Below are positions 51,863 through 64,000 of a DNA stretch of 64,000 nt, one piece after another; position 1 is the first letter of the stretch, and the number at the start of each line of letters is the position of its first letter. Source of the DNA: Lycium barbarum (taxonomy: Eukaryota > Streptophyta > Magnoliopsida > Solanales > Solanaceae). A program made the position numbers and the translations under genes. The DNA is taken from contig NC_083347.1 of NCBI RefSeq assembly GCF_019175385.1, positions 121,900,124-121,964,123 of the forward strand. Reading direction: 5' to 3'. The notes under the pieces were generated by a model that searched no databases, was not told the origin of the DNA, and saw nothing but the letters and a program-made list of their open reading frames with translations.

Positions 51863-52392
51863 TAAACCTATCAAGTGGGCCGAGCCTAGTTAACTCGGCC
51901 CATAACAGGCTCGGAACGAAACTCGGTAAGATGAGTAGTGGGCTAGGCTAGGTGGAACAATTTAGGGGGTTGGGCCGGACATGCTATGTAGCCCGGTAGC
52001 CCAGCCTACCGGGGGCCAGCTCGGCCCGGTTCGGCAAAAGCGTAATTAACTAATTTTACATCAGTGTTAAGACATTTATCAATGGCAAAATTTCCACAAT
52101 AAGCTAATTCATATATAACAAATGGTAACAAGTGATAGAATACGTTTCCAATTTAGTTGAGTTGAACTAGTAAAAGTCGAAGCCGTCTAACCTAAATTTA
52201 GGTACACTTTCACATTTAAGCAACAACAAAAAATAAATATATATATATATATCACTTTCAATTGCTTTAAAATTTAAATTCTATCTTCAACTTTAAACTA
52301 GATATTTTCCTCCTCTCATATGAAACAATGCATATTTTGCCCATTTTAATTGCTCATCCCCTCTTTATGTATTTTTTTTTAATATTGTGTTC
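51863..52392. other. spacer with GC-rich repeat remnant
   Basis: 51,880-52,040 is a GC-rich stretch with GGGCCGGACATGC and CTCGGCCCGGTTCGGC motifs, probably a transposon remnant. The rest is AT-rich. No gene. Confidence 0.4.
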
Positions 52393-52780
52393 CTTTTTTT
52401 TTTTTTTTTTGGGTAACTATCAGCTGTATTAATCACCAAGTAAAATATTTACAAATCTAGCAGGTAAACCCAACCGACTATGATCTATCAAATTTGCTCC
52501 TACAGACAAAAACTAGGAAATCTCATGCTAAAATAGCTCAACTACCTAATTAATCTCAAGTGCAAGGAAAATGGCATTGTTGTAGCAGTCGACTCAGGGA
52601 TACATCTGTAGCTCGTATATTACCATTGCAGCCTATCTCTCTTGCTAACGCATTAGCTGTTCTCTTATGCTTCTCAAAAATTCTTGCATTTCTCTCAGTC
52701 CAGATAGTGTAAATATATTTTGTGAACACCATCTTGATCAGTATTGCTCGTGGTGTCCTTCCCTTTGTATAATGCAGTAT

Positions 52781-55700
52781 CTAGGCCTGTAGTTGGTTCC
52801 AGTTAGAAAGGAATGGACAGTCAATTTGCAGCCACAACATTATTCTCATCCATAATTCCCTTGTGTAAACACATTCTGCAAAGAGGTGGTTTGTCTCCTC
52901 ATCAATTGTCTTACAAAAAGTGCATTTAGGATCCATTTGAAGTCCCCATTTCCTCAGTCTATTAGTCGTGTGAAGTCTATCTTGCTGCTGCAACCACATT
53001 GTGAAGATTGCTTTTAGTCTTTCTGATTTCAAACACATTAAACTTTTCCATGACACTTGTGGAAACACTCCAAGCATCTGTAAGTAGCCACACCTGATCA
53101 AGCTCTTTGTCCCAATTGGTTGTTGAGGGAAATTAATCAGTTGATCTCTGGACTTGATGATTTTTTTCACCATGTAACTAGCTTGTTGAGGGATAGGCAG
53201 CTCTATTAGTTGTTGACCCTTTATATAGTATGTATATACCCATTTAACCCACAGAGTATTCTTTTTCTTGGATAACTCCCAACATGTTTTTGTGATTGCT
53301 ACTTTGTTCCAGAGTTTTAAATTTGTAAGATTAAGTCCACCTGTTGCTTTTGGCATACACATTCTGCTCCATGAAACAAGTGATTTTTTGGTAATTTCAT
53401 TAGTACTAGATCAAATAAAACTCCTGCAATATCCTTCTATATTTTTCATTACCTTAGCTGGGATAACAAACATTTGGGCCCAATAAGACTGTATGACAAA
53501 AAGAACTGATTTGACCAACGGCACTCGCCCTGCATAGGATAACTTTCTTGTTGACCAAGATGATACTCTAGATATAATCTTAATTAATGGTTGCCACTCG
53601 ACAACTTTCAGCTTTCTGGGGGCCAAAGGTATGGCAAGATACATGAAAGGTAATTCACCTTGGTTGTACCCCAGGAGTTGTTGGATCTCATGTTTAATAG
53701 CATCTGAAACTCCTCCATAGTACACAACACTCTTGGACATGTTTGCTTGCAATCCTGAAGCTGCTAAGAAAATCTGAAATTGTTCATGTAGTAAGGCAAT
53801 TGATCTTGGTTCCTTTTTTGCAAACATGAGTAAATCATCTACAAAGCATAAGTGAGTAACATTCAATTTTGCACACTGGGGATGATATTTAAATTGTTTG
53901 TTTTTCTTGAGTGTACCAAGACATCTACTCAAGTATTCCATGACCACAGCAAATAAAAAAGGGGACATTAGATCCCCTTGGCTCAACCCTCTAGCTGCAT
54001 CAAAAGGTTGTGTAGGTTCCCCGTTGATAATAATAGAAGTTTACAGTCTTGACACACTACATCACCCAACCAATGAATTTGTAAGGGAAACCAAGACACT
54101 CCAGCACTTGCTCCAAGGATCCCCAGTCAACTGTATCATATGCTTTTTGCAAGTCAACCTTGATCATGCATCTATATGACTGGTGCTTCTCTGTGTAGGC
54201 TTTCACTAGTTCATGAGCAAGTATCACATTATCTTCAACTTTCCTCCCTGGAATGAACCCTGACTAAGTATCAGTGATAATAGTGGCAATGACCTGTTGG
54301 ATTCTGTTGGCCAGTATATAGCAATGATTTTGTACAATATAGTGCAGCCGTCTATAGGCCTGTACTCTCTGATGGATGCAAGATTAGGCACTTTAGGTAT
54401 TAATGTTACTGTTGTGCAGTTCACAGTCCTATACAATTGGCCTGTAAGGAATAAATTTTGAACTGCACCTATAACTTCATGCTTGATAATCTGCCATGCT
54501 TTTTTGTAGAAGATTGCATTAAACCCATCCACTCCTGGGGCCTTATCATATCCTATGGAATTTAGTACATCAAGTATATCATTTTCAAAAATTGGGGCAC
54601 ACAATTTGAGTTGTTGTTCATGACTTAGGACTGGCCCTTGTTGCCTAACTATTCTATCCATTGCCACTACATTTGTGAGGGCAGTACCCATTAGTGATTT
54701 ATAAAAGAGAATTATCTTTTCTTTAATGTCATCCGCAACAATCAACTTTCCTCCCCCTATTGCCTCCAGTTCTTTAATTTGTTTCCTCTCTTTCAAAACT
54801 GCAGAGAAGTAAACTAGTGTTTAAATCTCCCAGTTTTATCCAAGATACTCGGGCCTTTTGTTGTATTATACTCTCTTCAATCAAGGTCCACTTCTCTAGT
54901 TGTTGTAGGATTTGTTTCTCCTCATTAACCAGTGCATCTGAGTATTGAGTGTTGATCATAGTTTGTACATCTTTGAGATACAACCTTGCTTGGGTGAATC
55001 TTGCAGTAATCCCTTTGAATTCAGAGTTATTTAGTTGCTTCAGGTGTAGTCTTAGTGCTTTTAATTTCAACCAAATATTTCTCATGTTATCCTGATGTAG
55101 GTTCTGCTTCCAGCAGCTTTCAAACATTGCTAAGAAGGATGGATGACTTGCCCATACATTGAAGAATTTGAAAAGAGATTTGATCTGGGGAATTGTCTGA
55201 TTGGTCCTTATCACCATTGGAGCATGATCTGAAATGTGAGGTAGTTTATATTATGTTGTCAAGCGCCCATAACTCATCATCCAGTCTGAATTCCCCAGTG
55301 CCCTATCTATTCTACTCCACACTCTATTACTACCTTGGTGCCTGTTGGACCATGTCTAATAATCCCCTTGCCAGGGCAGTTCAGTAACCATTATATTTAT
55401 GACTGTAGCTCCATAGACTCTATCTTGGGTGTATAAGATAGTATTGGAGTCCCCCCACAAAATCCATAGTTTTGAACATTGTATAGATAGCCTGCTGAGC
55501 TGGTCCCAAAATTCGTTCCTCTGTTCAATTGTATTATACCCATAAATAATGGTCATCTCACATTCCATTAGCATCTATCTATTCACTACATTGCAATGAA
55601 GTAGTTGTGCTTCTTGAGCGAGAACCTGTACTTCATAAACATTTGGGTCCTATCGCAGGCAGATCCTACCATTAACAGCCTTACTATAGTTATTTGCATG

Positions 55701-55868
55701 TTCCCGTCCTGGAATGATTCTATTTGTAATCTCTTTGGCTTTTGGTTCCTTAACTCTTGTTTCCACTAACCCTGCAAGTTTGATTTTATTCTCTCTAAGG
55801 TAGTTAGCCATTTCACTTTTCTTATACCTTTTATTCATGCCTCTAACATTCCATACTAACCAAGACAC
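52781..55868 (-). pseudogene. LINE C ORF2 remnant (endonuclease and reverse transcriptase)
   Basis: It starts at 55,868 with MSWLVWNVRGMNKRYK and VETRVKEPKA. Further endonuclease is visible near 55,574-55,356 (MTIIYGYNT, LWILWGDSNTI). The pre-RT linker is at 55,217-54,774. RT segments at 54,796-54,224 (VTLIPKVPN, EYRPIDGC) and 53,986-53,411 (SQGDLMSPFLFAVVMEYLSR, LCFVDDLLMFAK) are separated by stops and shifts. The active-site motif reads FVDD. The zf-RVT region (53,362-52,781) has CTFCKTIDEETNHLFAEC. Several breaks make it inactive. Confidence 0.88.
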
Positions 55869-56434
55869 CTAATGGGAGGTGGGGGGGAGGGTCTCCTTCA
55901 GGAGGAGGTTTGGTTGTTACCTCAGGATTACTTGCTTGTTCTAAGCCACTTAGAGTCACATTAGTAGCAGTAGATTGCTCTTGCTACTTGGTTGCAACTC
56001 CTTCTCTGATATTGGCCTGAACTGGTACTCCATTTATCTCTACTGCATGTTTGCCCTTAGACCTGATTCTTTCAATATCATGTGGGGTTGGTTCCTCATT
56101 TGATGGGTTGATGATAGTGTCTTGGTTCTCTTTGTTGGCTATCTGAGTTTGTTCTCCTTCCTAAACACTAGTAGAAGTAGAAGCATGATTACCATTTTTT
56201 GTAAACCATTTAGATATCACCTTGGGCTGAGGTTTCGTCTTCTTTACTTTCTTAGGTTGTTGAATCTAAGCTTGTTCAGTGACTTCTTTTTGTTTAACCT
56301 CCTCTTTCTGAACTTTTTCTCTTTGTCTCTGGGAAACACAGTCATGGCCAAGTGATAAACATTTTGTACAATAAGTTGGTTTTCACTCAAAATCAACTAA
56401 CTGCTAAAATGTTCTCCCAGATAGTTCCGTCACA
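55869..56434 (-). pseudogene. LINE C ORF1 remnant, C-terminal half
   Basis: The minus strand reads a CCHC-like start (CTKCLSLGHDC), then a Lys/Gln-rich linker (QREKVQKEEVKQKEVTEQ) and a long low-complexity tail with PPPEGDPPPHLP near the end. Stops interrupt it. It joins the half at 60,371-60,975 across the solo LTR. Confidence 0.7.
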
Positions 56435-56439
56435 ACAAT

Positions 56440-59400
56440 TGTTGACACCCAATTTTGTCCCTCCTTTATTTAATTTTTATTCACTCGGGCGTCTAAATTT
56501 ACTGACGAGCTAAATACTTTATTTTCACTACTATTATTTTTCACTACTTTTATTTTCAACCTTACGAGCATTACTTTATCATAAATTTTAAATGTTCGTC
56601 ATCGTTTCATTTTTTCGGGTTTGGACTCGTTAAATTTAATTACAAGACAATACTTTGTTAAATCCTTATTTTTTTACACATAGTATATATTGTACTAGTT
56701 ATTAAATTAGAAGCCCAAGAAAAATTAAAATAGAGGAGGAAGGATCAATAATTTTCAGCCAAACTAATGGCCCAAAATACAAATACAATAATCAGCCCAC
56801 ATTTTTCCCCAGCCCACTATTTTAACCCAAATTATAGCCCATAACGTCCATCCCAATTCCGTTATTACCCGACCCGGTCCGGCCCAATCCCTTATTTTAC
56901 CCTAATCCCTCACTCTCCTCTCTTTCTTTTCTCTCACCAGACGTCTCCCTCTTCTCTCATCTCTCTCGTCTCTCCTCCTTCACGCTCTCTCCCATTCACT
57001 GCTGTCCCCTTCACGTTCCCTCCACTAACTGTTTCTCCCCACGCCTCTGCCATCCTCCCTGCCACTTCCACCACGCCTGTTCCCCGATTCGTCTCTATCA
57101 TACGTTCCTCTATTTTCTTAAACCAAACGAAGCCCTATAAATTTGGGGGAATTGTTCTGTTAAAGGGAAAAAGAAAGAGAAGAAAGGAATCCAAACATGG
57201 ACAAAGATCTGGAACCAAAAATCCCCTACAAATACAAGTTTTAACCATCAAAGATTACTCGAAAAGATCAGCCAACGATTACTCTAATTTTTGGTTGGAA
57301 ACTTTGTTACTTTAATCGATTTCTTCGAGTTCGAGTACGGATTCGAGACCTCGACGATCCCCACTTCACTGCACCACGAACAGGTACAATCTGATGCTAT
57401 TTAGGTTTTTCGTCTTGTGAAATTTTGTTAATCGAAGTGCTGTTAGTTGAAATCCTGTTCTTATTGGATATTTGTTGGTTCATTAGTTATTAGGTGTGAT
57501 TTATCACAAATCTTGCTTAGCTGGGGGTCTGTTTGGTTAACCTAGATTAATCAACACATTTTAGGCTCGGATTATGCTATTTTGATTTTTGTTTGAGTGC
57601 AAGCTAATTTGGTCTGAATCTCGTTTGCGATACACTTGATGGTTCATAAGTATGACTAAAGAATGTTATGTTTGGTTGTATCTGTTCTTACAAGTGTGAT
57701 AACAGGAACAATGGGTCTGCCTCAAGCTTAATTATTATGGTTAAGTTGTTGGTTGTCGACGATTGCGTGAATTATACTGGTTCATTCAGGGCAGGTTCTG
57801 TTATGATTTGGGTAGTGTCATATGGACTCATATAGTAGAGAATGCTTAGGTGCAATAAAGGGTTAATTCTAAGTTTTATTGTTTAAGTGTATGATGAATT
57901 CTGCTTAGAATAGGTTCGTAAGTTCATATATATTCAGCATATAAATTGGTTGGTTAGTTTGGTCTTAATGTATGTTAGCATATGAGTTAGTTCTATCTTA
58001 GTTTATTTATCTGTGTTAGCATTAGCATGCAGTAATCGAATCCAGTTGGTCAATATGCATATCTTCGCACTGATTCACATGTTCATTTGGTTGTTCAATC
58101 AAGCAGTTTAAACACTCTATGCCTGGAATTACTGTTGGTATTGCTGGCATGAAATTAGACATAACCTTTTTCCTTAGGTTGCAATCGACATAAAAGAATA
58201 GATTAGAAAGACTTATCTCTGGGTGGTGAGTTTGGTTAAAATCATGAGCAACTGAGAGCAGCATGCCATATGACCTGCTTGATAAGATAAATAATACCCT
58301 TTTTGTGTCTTGTATGATTTCTTGGACTGTTTACATGATCATGCCACTTACACTTTGATTTCAGTGTATTCTATAGCTTTGTTCTTTTATGTCATAATTT
58401 ATATGGAATCATCTGTGGAAGCATTTGTCTTCTTTTTCCCACTTAGTTTGATCAACTGAAACGTGGGAATTCGAAGAATATATTGTACTTTTGTATACTC
58501 TCTCAAATTGTTTTGTTGATATTTAAGTGATTTTAGAACTTGACTGGAGGTTTCAAAATATACTCTGGTATTAAAAATCTTCAGAGGATGTCCCTTGGGT
58601 TGTAAGAAGGAAGAACATTGTTAGTGCATTGTTATTTCCATAGGGATCCAGGTGATTAGGTTACATTATGGGTTTTGACAATCTAAATATCCTTGAAAAT
58701 GTAACTAATATCTTGCAGCCCTGTTATGTACACATGTGATTCAAGTTTGTTAAGTATAGTTCTGCGTTTAAGTCTGGTGTCATTGTTAGAAGAAGCTGCT
58801 GTTATTGTTCATTGGGTAACTAGGATATTTGCTAATGAGCGTATGAAATATAGGCATTTGAACTCAACTGTTTCAGTTTCAGTTTTGTCTATGAGGAAAA
58901 TGTGTTTCCCTCCCAACAGATTCCCCTACTAGTAGTTTTGATAAGTACCATATTATAAGCAGATGTAAGGAGCTATTTATTTAACTAGTTAATAAATGAT
59001 AAAAATGAGAGCATGCAGAATGGATTCTGCCCTTTTTAAATAGATGCCCATTTGTATAAAAGTTTGTGTCTGTTGTTTCTTAATGGTACCTTTTTGTGAT
59101 TGAAAACTGGAAGTGGGAATGCTGCAAGTATTGACGAAAACCCAGTCATAATTTGAGTTCTTGCAGTATCTTTCTTCCGCAGTCATTGTTGAATACTAAA
59201 AGTAGCAAGCAATTTTCCGCTTCATACTTTGGTAATTGTTGCTTGAATGCATGACACAATGTATACTCAAATATACACAACATGTATACAAGTCACTGAT
59301 TTGCTTGCTTTGAATTTTATATTTTATAGCCGTGTTTATTGATCATACACTGAATCCTCTCTTTTATTTTATGCATGACATCTCGCATACGGGTCCAAGC

Positions 59401-60365
59401 GACCCGTCATCTCCCGCATTCGGTGTTGGGCTGAAACCCAACGCAATTTCTCTTTCAAGTCAGCCAACCTACAGCCAAACAAGGAAATAAAATTTGGGCC
59501 AAAGCCCAATCAATGTGAACAGCAACAGTAGCGGACAGCAGCATTCTTTAATGGGCTGAGCCCATTTGCATCATTCCTATTCCTCTATTTTTATCTTTTT
59601 TTATGTGCATTTAACGTGTATTGTATGATTAACATTGTGTTTGCTAATTTAGATAAACTTTAGTAACATTAAGGGTTTTAGTTTAGTAATGAGTAGTTAA
59701 TTTCATAAATTACATTCACTTCTATTTTAAAACTACTCGATAGTATCTATAACATTTAATTGGAATAATTGATTTTTTTCAAATTGGCATGACCACATCG
59801 AGCTAAAAGAATCAAGGTTTACTCTTTTATCTTAGAACATTTGAAATACACATTTGTTAAAACATTAATATTGATCTTGCAATAACTTTACAAATACATT
59901 TTAATTTACTAGTTGAGTAATTCAATATTCAGAACACTCGTTCCATTTCTTTGGTTTATTTATAATTAAACTCTTCTTTATTAAATCACTATTTTTCTAC
60001 AAGTTTTACCTTAAACAACATTTTACTTCTATCTAAAGTTGTAGCAATACTTTTAAGATATTTTCTTAAATATTTTATAATACTATATTTACACTTAGCC
60101 TAATTAACTTTAAGTCCGGTCGGTTAACCATTGTTAATGGGTCTTAAAGGGTGCATAATACCTTCCCTTTAGACTAATTGAACCCTTACCCAGAATCATA
60201 AGTTTCGCAGACCTTAAACAGAGTTAGCTTTAAATATAACTTTAATAAACTTTAGGTATCCTAATTCACCAGAAATAATTAGGTGGAGACTCCTTAAAAT
60301 AAGCAATCTAGGAATCACCAATATGTTGTACTTCTACTTTAACCCGGTTAAAATGGGGTATAACA
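56440..60365 (+). mobile_element. 3926-bp solo LTR of a large Gypsy-type element, inside LINE C
   Basis: It begins TGTTGACACCCAATTTTGTC and ends GGGGTATAACA, with a perfect 5-bp duplication ACAAT on both sides (56,435-56,439 and 60,366-60,370). No coding region or internal LTR boundary is present, so it is a solo LTR. A TATA-like TATAAAT at 57,136-57,142 and a C/T-rich segment before it suggest a promoter. Such very long LTRs are known from the Tat/Ogre group; the assignment is inference. A second, diverged copy starts at 63,179. Confidence 0.88.
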
Positions 60366-60370
60366 ACAAT

Positions 60371-60975
60371 CTCATCAGAAAGCTGTTTTGTGATATTCAC
60401 TTAAATTAGCATTCGAGCATATGATATTCTACACTGCTTAGCCGTGCACTCATCAACATATTTGGGCACTCCAATAGCACTAGCTATGCGACTAAAAGAG
60501 TCACCAGACCAACAAATCATAGGTAAACTCAGAAATTTAACCCATAGAGGTATCACAGTCAAGAATTCTTCAGTAAAATCAAAGCTAGGTGTCGATTGTT
60601 TCAGAATCAGAGGTCTATTGTTTATAGAGTAGGGTCCTACATGTAGCACATCCTCAAGGTCCTCCTTCGATTGGAATCTAACCATGTAATATCCTTTCTC
60701 ATGATAGCAGATATCCAGTTCAGCAATTTCAGTCCAGTTTTGAGCAATGTATTTATATATGTAATTATACCCCGGAGTATCTCCCACAAGATACACAATT
60801 AGAGCATTGTTCCATTTTAGACTTGCTTGCTCAGTTTCCTCCTTATCAAGTTGTGACTTGTTTGTTGTTCAGTGCCATTCTTCAGGGTATCCGCTAATAT
60901 TCGAGCACTAACTGAGCTTCCCACCGTCACAATTGTTTCTTTGTGTGGTTGTCCTCATCCTCTCCATTTAGCCAT
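60371..60975 (-). pseudogene. LINE C ORF1 remnant, N-terminal half (DUF4283)
   Basis: The minus-strand frame from ATG 60,975 has early stops. The segment from 60,796 to 60,401 is open and reads a DUF4283 domain: YLVGDTPGYNYIYKYIAQNW, DICYHEKGYYMVRFQSKEDL, PLWVKFLSLPMICWSGDSF, KQCRISYARMLI. This is the N-terminal RNA-binding part of plant LINE ORF1. A stop follows at the LTR junction. Confidence 0.85.
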
Positions 60976-61030
60976 GGCTACCACTTACGGCGTATGTTAT
61001 TTTAATGTGCGCTGAGAGCACTCCAGCTAG

Positions 61031-62519
61031 AGAGAGAAATGTGAATTATCCATAAATTTAACTTTCTAATACGTTTCTGGTGCTTTTGTGTTCTTTTAAT
61101 GATTTTTCATTTTAAGTGTTTTTTCTATTATTTATATGATGAAATATCTCCTTCCAAGTTATGAGAGTAAAGAGACACAACATTTCTAAAATAAGTAGTC
61201 AATTTTCCTTCAACAGTATGATTAAATAATATTCATTAAAGATTTTTATATTTGTATCAATCCACAAATATGAAGAAGAAAGAAGGGTATTTATAGATTG
61301 GAAATAAAGCCAAAATATTATTTAAGAAACTTGATGGGTAAAATAAAGTTGGAAACGGCTAGATTTTAAAGTTAAAAGTTTAAACTTAATGAATTTTAGT
61401 GTTAGAATTTTTTAAAAAAATTATTAAAACCCGACCCGGCCCCGCCCAGTAAGCCCACAATGTACCCCTAACTGAGTAAGGGCCTGGCCCGGACACCCTT
61501 TTCCCTCCCCAAACCCAGCCCATAGCTGGGGGCCGGCCTGATGTGGCCCACATTTAAATGGCCCCGCCTGGCCCTTTTGACAGGCATAGCGCCAATACGG
61601 GTACAGGACACCGAGTGAGAAAAAAAAAGGTCCATTGATCTTCTACGTGTTGGAAACCAAATCCCTTAGCTATATATAATAGGGAAATTTCAATTGTTTT
61701 ATGTTCATTGAATCATTCTGGGTTTGTTGATTTGAAGCATTTCTATGTAAGACCATACATCATGAAGATCTAGGAAGCTTGGTATAAAATTGCATGATAA
61801 ATGTAATTACGTTCTTATAATTGTTCAACTAATGAACTTTGTCACAAGAAGTCTAGACCAATTTATGATTAGACGATCCTTTTAAAACTCAACATTTAGT
61901 CATGTTGGGCTAAACGGTTCAAAAATACTCTTAACATGATGTGATATTGTCCGCTTTGGACCAAGCTCGCACGATTTTCCCAAAGGGAAAAGGATATACA
62001 ATGGCCAACAGGCCAAACTAATCCAATATTTGGGCCTAATAACATAAGCTGGCCGGCCGGCCCAAACTATTCCCAAGCGTTGGCCGGCCCAGCAGCCCAA
62101 ACTCCTTATAAAAATAAAGACTTTTTGTGGCGACAAAGATCAATTTTTATTTTTATTTAATTTTTAAGTGACAATTCAAAAAGTCTCCACTAAAGGTTAA
62201 AATTCATATTGAGCCTTGCACAAATGTTTCAAAACATGTATAATACGTGTGTACTTATATAGTGATTGAACTTTCAAAATATTCCAAAACATGTATAGTA
62301 TGTGCATATTTATACGTTGATCGAGCCTTCAAGAAATATCTCAAAACACTTTGTGGCGACTTTTCGCCACTAAAGGTTCGCTACAAACTTCTGTTTATTT
62401 TTCTATCTTCTACTAGGGATTAAAAAAGAAGAACTAAATAAATAAACTAAAGTAACCATCATCGAAAACTTAACAAACTAAACTATATCAACTACAAACT
62501 AATAAAATTAGTAAGTAAA
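61031..62519. other. spacer with repeat remnants
   Basis: 61,590-61,630 holds a SINE-like tail (CAATACGGGTACAGGACACC). 61,430-61,580 is GC-rich repeat debris. 62,150-62,400 shows related copies of a unit of about 65 bp (TCAAAACATGTATAATACGT, CCAAAACATGTATAGTATGT), flanked by GTGGCGAC motifs. No gene. Confidence 0.45.
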
Positions 62520-63160
62520 CATTTATTATACATTTATTAAACATAAATTAGATGTCAATTATGCATGTATTATATATAAATTATATGTTAATTATACATT
62601 TATTATACGCATATTATACAATATTGATACAGTTTCTATATGTGTGATACATTTTCTATACATATACAATAGTGATATATATTCTATACAACAATGATAC
62701 GTTTCTATACGTATATATGATATATTTTATATACGTATGATACACTTTCTATACAAGAATGATACAGTTTATATACATATGCTACAATTATATATACACT
62801 TTCTATACAAGAATGATACAATTTATATACACCTTCTATACAAGAATGATACAGTTTATATACACTTTCTATACAAAAATATACAGTTTATATACACTTT
62901 CTATACAAGAATGATACAGTTTATATACACTTTTCTATACAAGAATGATACAGTTTATACATAAATTATACAACAATGATACAGTACTTCTATCTTATAT
63001 ATGGAATATGTATAATATGGGAATCATTAGTGTATAATCAATGTATAACTAATGAATAATATATGTATGATTAGTGAATATACGTTGATGATACATTTAT
63101 TATACACAAATTACACAATAATGATACAAACCTATGATAAATTTTCTATAGATATACATT
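62520..63160. repeat. AT-rich minisatellite, period about 30-34 bp
   Basis: The unit TATACAAGAATGATACAGTT plus TATATACACTTTC is repeated about six times at 62,745-62,960, with looser TATACATTT/ACAATGATAC variants on both sides. The apparent reading frame at 62,737-62,964 (FLYKNDTVYIH repeats) is a by-product. Confidence 0.85.
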
Positions 63161-63178
63161 TTCGATACATATGTGAAT

Positions 63179-64000
63179 TGTTGACACCCAATTTTGTCCT
63201 TCCTTTATTCCAATTTATTTCCTCGGACTTTTAAATTTATTAACGAGCTAAATACTTTGTTTTCACCACTATTTTTTTATTACTATTAACATCGTTACTA
63301 GTATTATGTTATCACAAAATTCAAAATGGTTCGTCGTCATTTTTTTATTTTCGGATTTTTGACTCGTTAAATTAATTACAAATAAACACTTTATTAAATC
63401 CTTTCTTTCTATATATTAATTGTACTAGTTATTAAATTAGAAGCCCCAAATGATAATTTAAATAAAGGAGGAAGGCCATGATATTTCAACCAAATTATGG
63501 CCCAAACGGAGCAGCCCACAACAACTTACCCGATCAGCCCTACCCACTTACCCAATTCGGCCAGCCCAACAAACACCCAGTCCAGCCCAGTACCCACTTC
63601 AACCGACCCGACCCAGCCTACTTATCTTATTCACCTAAAACCAAAAGAAAACTAACCTAGCCACACGCCGCTTTCTCTTCCTCTCTCCTTACTTTCTCTC
63701 TCTCACCCCCATTTTCAACAAACTCTCAGTGCACTTTCGCCGTAAACAGTCTCGTCTCTCCATTTTCGCACAAAAATCATCCCCACATCTGCTTCACTTG
63801 CTTACTCTGTCGTTGAAAGAGGAGAATCTTCCATTTTTGGCTTCAAGACGCGGACGATCTTCAATACCAGAGAAGATCTGTCCTTTTTGAGCAAGATTTG
63901 AAGCAAACCACGTGAATCAAGCCCAACGTTCTGACTTTGGAACAAATTTGATTTCAATTCCCACCCAAACGAAACCCTAGAGTGTCAATTTTCACCTATA
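63179..64000 (+). mobile_element. start of a second LTR of the long-LTR Gypsy family, cut by the window edge
   Basis: It starts TGTTGACACCCAATTTTGTC and follows the LTR at 56,440 with many differences (for example ACGAGCTAAATACTTT, TGTACTAGTTATTAAATTAG and GGCCCAAA are shared). The same orientation. The flank TGAAT (63,174-63,178) is the candidate left target duplication. Whether it is a solo LTR or a full element lies beyond the window. Confidence 0.85.

Larger units (their letters stand above)
52393..61030 (-). mobile_element. LINE C: decayed minus-strand non-LTR retrotransposon split by a solo LTR
   Basis: On the minus strand the element runs from an ORF1 start near 60,975 to a poly(A) tail seen as T at 52,393-52,410. 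ORF1 is interrupted by the 3926-bp insertion at 56,440-60,365; the two halves join in a sensible order once the insertion is set aside. ORF2 (55,868-52,781) keeps endonuclease and RT segments with many stops. It belongs to a different LINE family from A and B: ORF2 starts MSWLVWNVRGMNKRYK and no RNase H is seen. The 5' boundary is approximate. Confidence 0.85.

Noticed and set aside
62737..62964. Open frame with repeated FLYKNDTVYIH
   Set aside because: It is the translation of an AT-rich minisatellite with a period that happens to keep frame.
62520..63160. CRISPR-like repeat array
   Set aside because: Repeats are AT-rich, degenerate, without regular unique spacers, and the DNA is plant nuclear.

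Overview
This window is plant nuclear DNA, most likely from a core asterid of the nightshade family (Solanaceae). The clues are a Tnt1-like Copia retrotransposon, short interspersed elements resembling the Solanaceae TS and SolS families, AT-rich spacers packed with small DNA transposons, and two UGT91-type glycosyltransferases. The genus cannot be told from the sequence alone. Few ordinary genes are present; most of the window is transposon sequence of several ages, often nested.

The standout is a dispersed array of microRNA399 genes, the phosphate-starvation regulator. Six hairpins share one duplicated unit (near 4.5, 13.4, 17.15, 17.3, 31.6 and 39.1 kb). A seventh, more diverged miR399-like hairpin lies at 36.2 kb. 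In four of the five promoters a PHR-type P1BS site (GNATATNC) sits exactly 27 bp before the TATA box; in the unit at 13.2 kb the site is broken by two extra bases. Two units (12.3-15.9 and 16.2-19.7 kb) also carry an intact UGT gene about 1 kb downstream of the hairpin, so MIR399 and UGT duplicated together. A block about 1 kb upstream of the hairpins, containing a small hydrophobic ORF, is repeated in four units.

Layout. 0-0.64 kb: decayed Myb/SANT-like gene on the minus strand. 0.65-4.2 kb: AT-rich spacer with small transposons. 4.3-4.6 kb: MIR399 unit 1. 5.3-6.3 kb: hAT-like element and MITE. 6.58-11.68 kb: complete, very young Copia element with an intact 1301-aa polyprotein. 12.2-19.7 kb: two MIR399-UGT units. 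20.8-27.5 kb: full-length LINE (A) with perfect target duplications, spoiled by three nonsense codons. 27.8-30.1 kb: solo LTR. 30.4-31.7 kb: MIR399 unit 4, invaded by a 240-bp solo LTR. 32.9-37.1 kb: fold-back elements, a hAT element and the diverged hairpin. 37.5-39.2 kb: MIR399 unit 5, invaded by Gypsy debris. 40.4-46.1 kb: decayed LINE B. 49.3-50.4 kb: intact three-exon gene for a small bHLH-related protein with an ACT-like C-terminus. 52.4-61 kb: decayed minus-strand LINE C split by a 3.9-kb solo LTR. 62.5-63.2 kb: AT-rich minisatellite. 63.2 kb to the end: start of a second copy of that LTR.

Known biology: PHR factors bind P1BS sites and switch on MIR399 under low phosphate; miR399 cuts PHO2 (UBC24) mRNA and so raises phosphate uptake. 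Whether the linked UGT genes share this control is an open inference.
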